The translations under genes were made by a program, and so were the position numbers. The notes beneath the pieces are model-generated. The model was given only the letters and a program-made list of their open reading frames with translations. It had not been told where the DNA came from and ran no database searches. Source: Haloimpatiens massiliensis (lineage in GTDB: Bacteria > Bacillota > Clostridia > Clostridiales > Clostridiaceae). Taken from it: DNA of 64,000 bases. Of the stretch, positions 17,772 through 29,617 are shown piece after piece (positions within the stretch are counted from its first letter, which is position 1; the number at the start of each line of letters is the position of its first letter). The stretch lies in NCBI RefSeq assembly GCF_900184255.1, contig NZ_LT854639.1, forward strand, positions 88,043 through 152,042, in the 5' to 3' direction.

Positions 17772-18422
17772 ATGAAAATTATAAAACCTAGGATTGCTGA
17801 GGGGTTAGAAAATACCGACGATCTACTGAAGTTAATATCACAAAGCAAAATTGATGAATCAGATATTACCTATAAGCATATAAAGGGAGTAAGTTTTTCG
17901 GGGGTTGATTTCTCTGACATTTGTTTTAAACAGGTTATTTTTGAGAACTGCCGATTAATACAATGCTCTTTTGATAAAAGTACATTTATGGATACTGTTT
18001 TTAAATGCTGTGATTTGTCTAATAGTAATTTTAGCAATGGTTATTTTAATCGTTGTGAGTTTATTGATATAAAAGGGATGGGTACAAATTTTATAGAAAG
18101 CAGCATTTTTAATGTATCAATTATAGACAGTAATCTAAAGTATTCCAATTTTGATTCTGTAAATTTTGATAAAATTGCCATCTCGCAAAGTGACTTAACG
18201 GAATCATTGATTACTCAGTGCAAATTAAAATCATCTTCCTTTAATAAGGTTCAATTTATTGGAACAAACTTTTTTAAAACATCTTTAAAAGGAATTGATT
18301 TTACTTCAAGCCAGCTGGAGGGCATCGTTATATCCTCAGAAGCAGTAGAGTTAAAGGGCGCAGTTGTAAATATGTATCAGGCAGCGGATTTGGCGAAGAT
18401 GTTGGGGGTAGTGGTGAAGTGA
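17772..18422 (+). CDS. Pentapeptide-repeat protein
   Basis: 217 residues rich in five-residue repeats of the A(D/N)LXX type (for example VDFSDICFKQVIFENCRLIQ, then CDLSNSNFSNGYFNRCEF), predicted to form a right-handed quadrilateral beta-helix. Such proteins include DNA mimics (Qnr/MfpA), but the family is broad and no specific role is visible. The start at 17772 is preferred because the longer frame begins inside a family-B repeat. It ends at the edge of the CRISPR leader. Confidence 0.85.
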   Translation: MKIIKPRIAEGLENTDDLLKLISQSKIDESDITYKHIKGVSFSGVDFSDICFKQVIFENCRLIQCSFDKSTFMDTVFKCCDLSNSNFSNGYFNRCEFIDIKGMGTNFIESSIFNVSIIDSNLKYSNFDSVNFDKIAISQSDLTESLITQCKLKSSSFNKVQFIGTNFFKTSLKGIDFTSSQLEGIVISSEAVELKGAVVNMYQAADLAKMLGVVVK

Positions 18423-18772
18423 GTAGAGAGATGGTACTTCAAAGGGGAAAAAAACACATTGCGAGTTAACAAGATAAAGTGTTGACTATGCTTTTCAATT
18501 TTTATAATGATGCATTTAAATAATTGTTAAAATTTTATGTGGATATACACAAAATGTATTAGATTAGAATAATACAAAATTATTTAGTAAAGATATTTAC
18601 CAGGTGAAAATTGTAATGAGTAGTGTGTAAGGTATTGATATAAGAGGCGTTGCACTATATTTAGTGTGTGATATAATAAAATTAAGAAACGGTTGGTAAA
18701 TTTTCGTGGGAATCGTTGTATATCAGTAAATGGAGGTATTTTACTAAAGATTGGAATGGCTTAAAATCAGTG
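18423..18772 (+). promoter_or_regulatory. Leader of CRISPR array 1
   Basis: 350 bp of AT-rich non-coding DNA upstream of the first perfect repeat. The last bases, GGAATGGCTTAAAATCAGTG, resemble the end of the array-2 leader (GAAATGGCTTGTTTGCTGTG). Degenerate repeats lie at the far right end of this array, so the leader is on the left and transcription is to the right. Confidence 0.75.
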
Positions 18773-21700
18773 GTTGAACATTAACATAAGATGTATTTAA
18801 ATTTCTCCTTTCTACATTTTAGATAAGGGGATTTATCGTTGAACATTAACATAAGATGTATTTAAATGAAAGAGGCTTAGGAGAATACATATTAACAGTT
18901 ACAGTTGAACATTAACATAAGATGTATTTAAATCCCATTTGTACTATAGAATCAGCTAGTAATTTTTGTTGAACATTAACATAAGATGTATTTAAATTAA
19001 TAATGAAAAACAAAAAATAGACGGATATACAAGTTGAACATTAACATAAGATGTATTTAAATTTAAGGATACAGCATACTTCTTAAGTCATTACTATGTT
19101 GAACATTAACATAAGATGTATTTAAATGATAAATATTATGTAGGAATAACAAGGCAAGAAAGTTGAACATTAACATAAGATGTATTTAAATTTTCTGGAC
19201 TATTCCATGCTTTTTCTACTGCTATAAGTTGAACATTAACATAAGATGTATTTAAATAGCAGTACTAAAAGGAAAAAAGAGACCACAGTTATTAGTTGAA
19301 CATTAACATAAGATGTATTTAAATACTAAATCTTCCGCATAACCTTTTGTTACCCACCATGTTGAACATTAACATAAGATGTATTTAAATCTAGCAAGTA
19401 TTCCACCTTTACCATCTGTTCCTATGTTGAACATTAACATAAGATGTATTTAAATGCAATTTGTATTAAAAGATCTTTATCTGGAAATCTAGTTGAACAT
19501 TAACATAAGATGTATTTAAATAGTATATGAGACTAATGATCCAGTAGCTAGTTGGACGTTGAACATTAACATAAGATGTATTTAAATCATTAAAATCTTT
19601 CTTTTATTTAGTGTTGTTATCTGTTGAACATTAACATAAGATGTATTTAAATTAACTTAGCTTCTTGGGGGAGTTAAGTTATTTTTTTGTTGAACATTAA
19701 CATAAGATGTATTTAAATACGGATATTTTTCCATAGGATTTTCGCTATTCCATGTTGAACATTAACATAAGATGTATTTAAATCAACCCTAGTGTACAAG
19801 CCATTTGTAAGGGTTTTTGTTGAACATTAACATAAGATGTATTTAAATCAAAAGAAAATTATGAGCCTGCAACTATAGAAGTTGGTTGAACATTAACATA
19901 AGATGTATTTAAATCAGGATTTATATTTGCGCTGCTGTTTTAGGTATAATGTTGAACATTAACATAAGATGTATTTAAATCCAGCGAATGTAATATGTGT
20001 ATATGATGGTATAGGGTTGAACATTAACATAAGATGTATTTAAATAATAAGTTAGGGTGGATTGATATGTTAGAAATAGGTTGAACATTAACATAAGATG
20101 TATTTAAATAAACATTCCTTTTGATTTATTATGAGCTCTGGTCTGTTGAACATTAACATAAGATGTATTTAAATGTAAAACAAAAGAAAGTACTTACATG
20201 GTGGCTACCCAGTTGAACATTAACATAAGATGTATTTAAATTATTATTCTCCATTCATTTTCATAAGACCATTCATTGTTGAACATTAACATAAGATGTA
20301 TTTAAATTTGGTGTAATTTTGTAAAGTAGAATAATTGTGAAAGTTGAACATTAACATAAGATGTATTTAAATTCTACTGCAGCCTTAAGTAAGTCTTTGT
20401 CTACTTCTGTTGAACATTAACATAAGATGTATTTAAATGAGGAAAAAAACAAAATATAGAAGTCATCTGCAACTGTTGAACATTAACATAAGATGTATTT
20501 AAATGTAATAAACTTGTAAAATCCTTTTATTCCATCTACTGTTGAACATTAACATAAGATGTATTTAAATATTTTTAGAGTCTTACGATTTAACAGATGA
20601 AGAAAGTTGAACATTAACATAAGATGTATTTAAATTCTTTACTATCCGCTCTATATTTTCTACCATGTAAGTTGAACATTAACATAAGATGTATTTAAAT
20701 ATATATCGTTTGTTTAATTCTCCTTTTATGACCTTAGTTGAACATTAACATAAGATGTATTTAAATCCCCAAACATTGTAAATTTTAATCTTAGAATCTT
20801 TGTTGAACATTAACATAAGATGTATTTAAATATCGCCACTAAGGCTTTGTTTAAATGCCTGTTTATGTTGAACATTAACATAAGATGTATTTAAATTTTT
20901 TGCACCTCCAAAATTAAAAGAGCCTGCAATGCGTTGAACATTAACATAAGATGTATTTAAATTATATGAGCAAAGCACAAGTAACATTTGCAAAAGAGTT
21001 GAACATTAACATAAGATGTATTTAAATACATGTTTTTTAACTTTTCCGGTATTGCAACACCTGTTGAACATTAACATAAGATGTATTTAAATGGCACAAT
21101 TTCAAATTGGGAAGTATTATATTGTGTAGTTGAACATTAACATAAGATGTATTTAAATTTCTCAACAATAGGTAATAGATTAAACAATATCGAGTTGAAC
21201 ATTAACATAAGATGTATTTAAATGATAAAGAAGCTCCGCACATATTAGAAGGTAAAATGTTGAACATTAACATAAGATGTATTTAAATGATCTCGTTTTA
21301 ATAGTAAATCCATTTGACTATTAGTTGAACATTAACATAAGATGTATTTAAATCGGAGCAGTATCTGTTTATAATTTACGCCAAATAGAAGTTGAACATT
21401 AACATAAGATGTATTTAAATATCCAATTATACCCTTTGTAATAACAACCATTAGACGTTGAACATTAACATAAGATGTATTTAAATTATAGAAACTAAAA
21501 TAACAATATGCTGTGTACTCCTGTTGAACATTAACATAAGATGTATTTAAATATATTTAACAAAATATTTACGATAAAACATGAATAAGTTGAACATTAA
21601 CATAAGATGTATTTAAATCAAGTAATGGATAAAACTTTAAATAAAATATGCTGCAGTTGAACATTAACATAAGATGTATTTAAATAGTTGTTAGCGTGGA

Positions 21701-24700
21701 AGGTCTACACAGAACGAATCCGTTGAACATTAACATAAGATGTATTTAAATTTCCTCTTAATCGAACGACTGCACAACCTTCCATGTTGAACATTAACAT
21801 AAGATGTATTTAAATTGGCTTTTGTAGCAGCTATGTGTGCGGATGGTACAGGTTGAACATTAACATAAGATGTATTTAAATCATTTTCTAGCATAATTTT
21901 ATTCTCTTGTAAATATGTTGAACATTAACATAAGATGTATTTAAATAACAAAAACTTATATATTAAAAACGGCTGTAGGTCGTTGAACATTAACATAAGA
22001 TGTATTTAAATGGGTATTTTGGCATAGTAACATATTGCATAGGATTTGTTGAACATTAACATAAGATGTATTTAAATTGTATTTGGGTGGGGTGGGCTCC
22101 ATGGTGCTAGAGAGTTGAACATTAACATAAGATGTATTTAAATGTATATTAAAATCTAAATTATCTACAGCGGATTTGGTTGAACATTAACATAAGATGT
22201 ATTTAAATGATATATGTAGGTGATGGGGAATGGAAAGACCCAGTTGAACATTAACATAAGATGTATTTAAATTCACTATTCCCTCCCGAATGTATATGTA
22301 ATATTCCAGTTGAACATTAACATAAGATGTATTTAAATAAGGCTCTAGGCTCTATTTGTTCAATAAATTTACCGTTGAACATTAACATAAGATGTATTTA
22401 AATAGATTCCATGCGCTATCGCCATTATTCTTATCTTTGTTGAACATTAACATAAGATGTATTTAAATACAATGGAAGCTGAAAGACAAACTGGAATATG
22501 TAGAGTTGAACATTAACATAAGATGTATTTAAATTCATATACTTTCATTAACTCATCCCAGCTTAATGGAGTTGAACATTAACATAAGATGTATTTAAAT
22601 CTAAATAAGTTGGATTATGATTTACCAATAGTTAAGTTGAACATTAACATAAGATGTATTTAAATTAATTATTCACCTCAATTAAACTGATTTCATTGTT
22701 AGTTGAACATTAACATAAGATGTATTTAAATGGACATAGTTTAAGAAAGACTTACGCTAGAAGACTAGTTGAACATTAACATAAGATGTATTTAAATAAG
22801 TATAAAAACATTTATGATTATCGTATGCAACTTGTTGAACATTAACATAAGATGTATTTAAATTTATAATTTCTTATATCTTCGTCTAACCCATAAATGT
22901 TGAACATTAACATAAGATGTATTTAAATGATAAGAGAATACCAAGAAAATTAGACAAGCAGTGGTTGAACATTAACATAAGATGTATTTAAATATGGCAT
23001 AAACGTTATTTAACTTTTCTCTTTTTTGTTGAACATTAACATAAGATGTATTTAAATTCAATGTGAAAAGGATAATGATATAGAACATTTTTGTTGAACA
23101 TTAACATAAGATGTATTTAAATTGATGTGGAGCAAACAATGGAAGTATTTATTAATCGTTGAACATTAACATAAGATGTATTTAAATTAGCTTTACTTAT
23201 GCAAAAATTTGCGACCAAGTATGGGTTGAACATTAACATAAGATGTATTTAAATTAATTAAGTTAGTATGCTATACTAGATATAATCGGGTTGAACATTA
23301 ACATAAGATGTATTTAAATTTAGATAGTGATGTAGAAGTAGAGTTTGAAAACTGTTGAACATTAACATAAGATGTATTTAAATATAGGTACATTTAACTC
23401 ATTCATTAAATATTTAACTGTTGAACATTAACATAAGATGTATTTAAATAATAATTCTTACCATTTGCACAGCTTAAAATTATCAAGTTGAACATTAACA
23501 TAAGATGTATTTAAATTTGTAGATATTAACCAAGGTTGTGATGTTAGGCTTGTTGAACATTAACATAAGATGTATTTAAATCAATCAGAGGATAGGGTAC
23601 ACAGAATAGGTCAAAATGTTGAACATTAACATAAGATGTATTTAAATCAGACTATAACACAACGTTATTTACTTTAGCTGACAGTTGAACATTAACATAA
23701 GATGTATTTAAATTATATTGTTCCTTGAAATTGTAATAATTTATCCAGTTGAACATTAACATAAGATGTATTTAAATTTGGTGGTCCATAAATAATATAG
23801 ACTGCTTTCTCTTGTTGAACATTAACATAAGATGTATTTAAATTAGAATTGACAATATAGAAAAATTAGAAAAGGAGGAGTTGAACATTAACATAAGATG
23901 TATTTAAATACTATTATTGTCTTATTCTCTAGTATTTCATCTCCTGTTGAACATTAACATAAGATGTATTTAAATTTAAGATTATTTTTTATCTGTATCT
24001 TAGCAACCAGTTGAACATTAACATAAGATGTATTTAAATTAATAAACATCACAAGAGATTCTCTGGTGGAGGTCAGTTGAACATTAACATAAGATGTATT
24101 TAAATAGCTATAAGAGAATATACAGAAGATGTAAGTACTGTTGAACATTAACATAAGATGTATTTAAATCCAGCATTAATCTTTTTTTTCATTTAGATTT
24201 TCCTCGTTGAACATTAACATAAGATGTATTTAAATAATCACAAGAAATAAAAAATGAAAAGGCTGCTTTAAAGTTGAACATTAACATAAGATGTATTTAA
24301 ATTTAACTTGGCATTTCCAATCATCAGGTTTGCTTAGGTTGAACATTAACATAAGATGTATTTAAATTGATATGTGTTAGATATAAATTTATGTGACATT
24401 ATAGTTGAACATTAACATAAGATGTATTTAAATACATCTACGTAACCATTTTTTAAATCATACATTTTGTTGAACATTAACATAAGATGTATTTAAATGG
24501 ACTATAAGTATTTACGGTAACTTCTACGCTTTTAAGTTGAACATTAACATAAGATGTATTTAAATTCCATAGGGCACATCAAGTCCGGATGTACCATTAA
24601 GTTGAACATTAACATAAGATGTATTTAAATTATCCCTTATTTTATTAATTACTATATTTGTTTGTTGTTGAACATTAACATAAGATGTATTTAAATTACA

Positions 24701-25850
24701 TTATTAAACTACTTCCTACATGAACCATAGATGTTGAACATTAACATAAGATGTATTTAAATTTAAAACATATTGTAATAGTTTCTTTATTGGGTGTAGT
24801 TGAACATTAACATAAGATGTATTTAAATACCGAACCAACAACAAAAGATAAGTCGCACGACTGTTGAACATTAACATAAGATGTATTTAAATTTTTCTTT
24901 GAAAGTCGATAAGTTTTTGATATATTCAAGTTGAACATTAACATAAGATGTATTTAAATGTATCTTCCCAACGATCCTTATTTGCATAAAAGCCGTTGAA
25001 CATTAACATAAGATGTATTTAAATCATAGAACTAAAAAAGAATTAGCTCTAAGAAAAAAGTTGAACATTAACATAAGATGTATTTAAATTTCCATAACGG
25101 AAATTTCTAACCTTATCTAATTCTAGTTGAACATTAACATAAGATGTATTTAAATTAGGAGAACCACATTTTGAACATTTTAATATGCCGTTGAACATTA
25201 ACATAAGATGTATTTAAATCCTTTCCACTCCGTGACCATAGCAACTGCAGTGTTAGTTGAACATTAACATAAGATGTATTTAAATATAACATTGTCTTCC
25301 TTTATTTCCTTTAGCATATCAGTTGAACATTAACATAAGATGTATTTAAATGCTACTGTTTTACCATCTTCTAAATAAAGTTCAGTGTTGAACATTAACA
25401 TAAGATGTATTTAAATTCCTCTAATTATTTTTTATATGCATAAACCTATTGAGTTGAACATTAACATAAGATGTATTTAAATCAAAAGATGAATTTATAT
25501 CTTACTGTAAAAAAATAAGTTGAACATTAACATAAGATGTATTTAAATCTATTCTTTCCAATATTTCCTGTTGAATATTTTCCGTTGAACATTAACATAA
25601 GATGTATTTAAATACGTTCCCTTTAAAGAGAACCCCTTTATCATTAATCGTTGAACATTAACATAAGATGTATTTAAATATTAGCCAAAGGAACACAAAT
25701 TATAGGTCAAGTTGTGTTGAACATTAACATAAGATGTATTTAAATTACCTTTTATTGCAGAGGCATTTGCAACTAATAAGGTTGAACATTAACATAAGAT
25801 GTATTTAAATCTTACTGTTATCTCTTTAATATCATTCATTTTTAGTTGAA
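18773..25850 (+). CRISPR. CRISPR array 1, leader-proximal part, type I-B
   Basis: By my count there are 108 complete 30-bp repeats (beginning GTTGAACATT, with ATAAGATG in the middle, ending GTATTTAAAT) separated by spacers of about 34-38 bp, mean period 65.5 bp. A 109th repeat is cut after its first six bases (25845-25850) by the transposon. Repeats show no visible variation across 7 kb. Some spacers translate into phage- or plasmid-like motifs. A four-spacer block (24995-25285) is repeated after the transposon. Confidence 0.98.
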
Positions 25851-25935
25851 TGTTAAACGTCAAATTTCTCCTAATTTAAACGTCAGTTTATTTCTATAAT
25901 TATTGTACAATTTACGTCAAATTATTTCTACAAAA
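25851..25935. other. Left end of transposon with repeated transposase-binding-like motifs
   Basis: Three spaced copies of a motif: TTAAACGTCAAATTTCTCC (25853 on), TTTAAACGTCAGTTTATT (25875 on) and TTTACGTCAAATTATTTCT (25910 on). Multiple end repeats are characteristic of Mu/Tn7/TniA-like transposons that use an ATPase partner. The right end carries at least two related GTCAAA motifs. Confidence 0.7.
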
Positions 25936-26002
25936 TCACTTTATTTTTAATGAAAAATCATTTTGCACCTAAAAGAAAAAGGAGCTAGCGCTCCTTGTGA
26001 TT

Positions 26003-26818
26003 TTAATGCAATGATATTTCATTGGCGGCAGCCATTATTATATCAGTATCGATTACGTTTTTTTCGTGCTGCGCACCTATTATTAAAGCTTTAGTTAATA
26101 TCATATTTAAGCGTCTTATAGAGCCAGCACAACTTCTATATGCAGCCAAAACAGCATTGTTATCAAATATTTCTGGCGAAGCCCCTGCTAATGATAATCT
26201 AGAATTAATATATTCTAAAGCTTCAAGTTCAGAAAGTCCTCCAAAATTATAATTTATTATAATTCTTTGCTTTAATGCCTCATGTATCTGTTTTTCTAAG
26301 ATATTATTTAACACAGGTTGTCCTATCAAAACTAAAGAAAAACAGTCCTTTGAATCCATGGAGAAGTTCATAAGTAGCTTTAAATCCTTTAAAATATCAT
26401 TGTTTAGGTATTGTGCTTCATCCCAAACTAATATATAGTGCACACGTTTATCTGTACTCATACTTTCCATATAATCTTTTATACTCTTAAACATATCAGA
26501 TTTACGAGAGGAAGGTTCAATTCCTAAGGAGATGCAAAATTGTCTATAGAACTCAGTAGTAGTTACAGTAGTAAAGCAAAGATATATAACTTTTGTCAAA
26601 TTAGGGTTTACTTTTTTAGTAAAGCATCTTAAGGCAAAGGTTTTTCCACTGCCAGGAGAAGCTGTAAATAAGCCGATTCCCCTAGCTTCATTAAGATACT
26701 CAAGTCTTGATATCATCTCTTTTAGATCATTTGACATATAGGCATCTTTTTCTTTTATACCTTTTTCAAATGGATTCATTGTCATACCATAAAATTGTTT
26801 AAACATTTTTAAAACCAT
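26003..26818 (-). CDS. AAA ATPase, TniB/ExeA-like transposition protein
   Basis: About 270 residues. The ATPase core shows Walker A SPGSGKT at 54-60 and Walker B VWDEAQ at 131-136, and the N-terminus MFKQFYGMTMNPFEKGI is typical of the ExeA/TniB-like ATPases. In such transposons the ATPase selects the target and activates the transposase. It overlaps the transposase gene by 20 bp. A start at the fifth codon (MFKQ) is also possible. It has no resemblance to Cas proteins. Confidence 0.88.
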   Translation of the reverse strand: MVLKMFKQFYGMTMNPFEKGIKEKDAYMSNDLKEMISRLEYLNEARGIGLFTASPGSGKTFALRCFTKKVNPNLTKVIYLCFTTVTTTEFYRQFCISLGIEPSSRKSDMFKSIKDYMESMSTDKRVHYILVWDEAQYLNNDILKDLKLLMNFSMDSKDCFSLVLIGQPVLNNILEKQIHEALKQRIIINYNFGGLSELEALEYINSRLSLAGASPEIFDNNAVLAAYRSCAGSIRRLNMILTKALIIGAQHEKNVIDTDIIMAAANEISLH

Positions 26819-28058
26819 CCTTTGAATAATTTATAGTAAATGCATTCTTACGCTTAGTTTTACCATTTTCAACCTTATTTGTTTTTCTAATACTGTATTT
26901 AACATTTTCATAATATACATATGCATTATCCATATCATCAGGTAAATATCTTATTTCAATTTTTTGTCCTATAAATTGCATAGGTACATCATAGGATATT
27001 TTATCAATGCTTATTGTTGAGTCATTATTAACTCTTCGTTGTATGCGATTCATAAAGCAATTATCCAACCACTCACTATCAGCAGCTACTTTAACATGAG
27101 CTAAATCGCTTTTATATCTATCGATAGGACGTTGTGATGTAGCTGAATGTACTGTTACATTATGCTTGTTTATATATGCGAATAGCTCATCGTTTAGCTC
27201 CGCTAAGGAAGATATAGATTCTGTATCTAGAGCGTTTAGCCATCTACTTTTTAATGTTCTAAAGTTTCTTTCTACTTTTCCTTTGGATGCTCCATCCCTT
27301 ACCATGGTGTGCAGTTCTACTATTCCAAGGGATCCACAGATAAGACTTAATTGTTCATTTTTATAAGGAGAACCGTTGTCCAAATAAAGTTTATTAGGTA
27401 TGCCGTATCTAGCAATAGATTCTTTAAGTACCTTTTGAAAATTATAAGAGTTATCATTGTAAAAAAATCTTCCGCCAACGATAAGCCTTGATTTGTCATC
27501 AATTAGCATAATTAGATATGTTCTTTTACGTATGCCATTTTCAGTAATATACGGGCCATAACATGTATCACCTTGGTACATACCAGTTGCAAACTCTTCT
27601 TCAAAGGCTTTTCGATCTTTCATATTTATGCATCTAGCAGATTTAAGATCATTATTTTTTATAAATCTTTGAACTGTAGATAAGGATATGCTTTTTTCAT
27701 TGATAAGGCCATCTTCGATAAGTTTATGATATATAAGAGTAGCATTAATTTTAGGAAATGTATTTTTTAGAATATATATCTGTTCTATGGCTACATCATT
27801 TAATTTTCTGGTTTTACCTATGTCGCTACGCGTCTTCGGTAGAAGGGCCTCAAAACCAAACCTATTATAATCTGATTCCCAATTAGATAGTGTTCCAGGA
27901 CTATACAAAACTGACTTACCGTTAGGTAATTTTACAGGAGTAGTTGCAACACGCCTATAATAAGCAATTTTGGAGCTTTCGGTATAAGTGTTATTTATAG
28001 CTGGAGCTATTAGGGCTAGTCTAATAGAAGCTATTTCAATCATTTCTTTGTTATTCAT
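26799..28058 (-). CDS. DDE transposase with rve integrase core (TniA/Mu-like)
   Basis: 419 residues: N-terminal helix-turn-helix regions (about 50-135), then an integrase core with catalytic D164 (YQGDTCYGPY), D227 (LYLDNGSPY) and E263 (GKVERNFRTLK), the last two 36 residues apart, and a C-terminal beta-rich mu-C-like domain. It should cut and join the ends of this element. Translation is coupled to the ATPase gene by overlap. All three catalytic residues are present, so the element may be active. Confidence 0.92.
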   Translation of the reverse strand: MNNKEMIEIASIRLALIAPAINNTYTESSKIAYYRRVATTPVKLPNGKSVLYSPGTLSNWESDYNRFGFEALLPKTRSDIGKTRKLNDVAIEQIYILKNTFPKINATLIYHKLIEDGLINEKSISLSTVQRFIKNNDLKSARCINMKDRKAFEEEFATGMYQGDTCYGPYITENGIRKRTYLIMLIDDKSRLIVGGRFFYNDNSYNFQKVLKESIARYGIPNKLYLDNGSPYKNEQLSLICGSLGIVELHTMVRDGASKGKVERNFRTLKSRWLNALDTESISSLAELNDELFAYINKHNVTVHSATSQRPIDRYKSDLAHVKVAADSEWLDNCFMNRIQRRVNNDSTISIDKISYDVPMQFIGQKIEIRYLPDDMDNAYVYYENVKYSIRKTNKVENGKTKRKNAFTINYSKDGFKNV

Positions 28059-28165
28059 TTCAACATCACCTCTATAAAAATGCTATCATGGAGAAATTAT
28101 AATATCCATTATCGTATTGAGTGGTATATATAAAATAAAATTAAAAGCATATAGCTATAGCTTAA

Positions 28166-28741
28166 TTATGATGTTCCTTGAAAAAAGGATAATCCATTTC
28201 TATTAAAAAAGTTTGTTATAAAGGTTTCAATTTCAATAAAGGTACTATTTATAACACGTTGTATAAAACTTAAGTTAGAAATAAGCCTGTCTTGTAAAAG
28301 TCCAAGCCATAGTTGTTTATGTTCTTTGAATTTATTTAAAATTCGATAGAATGTAGATATTGCTATACAGTAATGTTCACACATAGCTTCTACAGAGGTA
28401 AATTTATGTACAAGATAATCATGAATAATAGACACAGTAAATTTAAAGCTAAATGACATGTAGGGCACAATTACCGAAGGTAGGATAGCATGAGTATGTC
28501 CGCATGACGGGCAAATATATCTATTGATAGTTATTATATTATCGTGAACTTCATTATTATCATAAGTCACAAGATGGCGTTTATAAGAGGCAAATAGGGA
28601 TAGATCGTGTTTAGATCCGCAGAATGGACATACCAAAGCCTCTGAATTAACCGTTTTCATATACTCTTCAAAAATATTTATCTCATTTTCAAAAGAAATT
28701 TGTTTAAAACACTTGCATAGTTGTGAAAATAATCTTATCAT
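28166..28741 (-). CDS. DUF6431-like zinc-ribbon protein of the transposon
   Basis: 191 residues with two CxxC pairs (CPFCGSKHD and CPSCGHTHA) forming a probable zinc ribbon, then a helical C-terminal part. Proteins of this kind usually accompany the transposase/ATPase pair of this element type. A DNA-binding or target-choice role, by analogy with TniQ/TnsD, is inference. It is first in the operon. Confidence 0.75.
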   Translation of the reverse strand: MIRLFSQLCKCFKQISFENEINIFEEYMKTVNSEALVCPFCGSKHDLSLFASYKRHLVTYDNNEVHDNIITINRYICPSCGHTHAILPSVIVPYMSFSFKFTVSIIHDYLVHKFTSVEAMCEHYCIAISTFYRILNKFKEHKQLWLGLLQDRLISNLSFIQRVINSTFIEIETFITNFFNRNGLSFFQGTS

Positions 28742-29002
28742 AATAATAGGTTGTAAGAGCTTACGCTCTTATTTTTAGGGAAGAACCTTCGCTTTGCACG
28801 GCTTGGGGTTCTTCCCTTTCCTTTCTCTAGTTTTTATAATAAGCTTAAAATAACCTCCAAATGATGTCAAGTCATTAGGAGGTTTTATTTAGCAATAATA
28901 TGATTATTTAAAATGCATTTAATTACTGGATAGTTATTGGAGTTATAGTTATAATTTGACTTAGAAATGCAGTTTTCAAAAGCTATATTTTGACGCACTA
29001 CA
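28742..29002. other. Right end of transposon with hairpins
   Basis: Three stem-loops: TAAGAGC/GCTCTTA followed by TTTTT (28754-28776), GGGAAGAACC/GGTTCTTCCC (28778-28816), and ACCTCC...GGAGGT followed by TTTT (28853-28886). They would block read-through from the CRISPR side. The terminal inverted repeat ends CACTACA at 29002. Confidence 0.7.
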
Positions 29003-29617
29003 GTTGAACATTAACATAAGATGTATTTAAATCATAGAACTAAAAAAGAATTAGCTCTAAGAAAAAAGTTGAACATTAACATAAGATGTATTTAAATTTC
29101 CATAACGGAAATTTCTAACCTTATCTAATTCTAGTTGAACATTAACATAAGATGTATTTAAATTAGGAGAACCACATTTTGAACATTTTAATATGCCGTT
29201 GAACATTAACATAAGATGTATTTAAATCCTTTCCACTCCGTGACCATAGCAACTGCAGTGTTAGTTGAACATTAACATAAGATGTATTTAAATAAGAAAC
29301 TAAAGAGATAATAGTAAAAGAAATTGTAGTTGAACATTAACATAAGATGTATTTAAATTTAAAGTGGATGATGATGGTGGAGTAGATAAGTTAGTTGAAC
29401 ATTAACATAAGATGTATTTAAATTGCAACAAGGAATTTGTAATGAAGCGAGAAATGCGTTGAACATTAACATAAGATGTATTTAAATTTCCCTGCTCACC
29501 ATCTACTTTATAAGACCACATAGTTGAACATTAACATAAGATGTATTTAAATATCCTTATTTTGGTGGAGTATCTTCTTTAAGTTATTTAGAACCTTAAC
29601 ATGAGATGTGCTTAAAT
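29003..29617 (+). CRISPR. CRISPR array 1, leader-distal part
   Basis: Nine complete repeats identical to those on the left of the transposon, then a degenerate terminal repeat (29588-29617) reading GAACCTTAACATGAGATGTG in its core. The first 291 bp (29003-29293) duplicate 24995-25285 exactly (four spacers, five repeats). The degenerate repeat marks the trailer end. Confidence 0.97.

Larger units (their letters stand above)
25851..29002 (-). mobile_element. Three-gene DDE transposon inserted in a CRISPR repeat
   Basis: Left end TGTTAAACGTCAAATTT; right end, read inward, TGTAGTGCGTCAAAATA: the element begins TG and ends CA with inverted terminal repeats. The flanks carry GTTGAA on both sides (25845-25850 and 29003-29008), a 6-bp target duplication made from the first six bases of a CRISPR repeat. 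It carries an AAA ATPase, a DDE transposase and a zinc-ribbon protein, all on the minus strand. Genes look intact. Confidence 0.9.

Noticed and set aside
23954..24154. Small open frames inside CRISPR arrays (also 39495-39719 and 40560-40787)
   Set aside because: Each is a read-through of repeats on the minus strand, giving a repeated LNTSHVNVQ-type string; they are shadows of the arrays.
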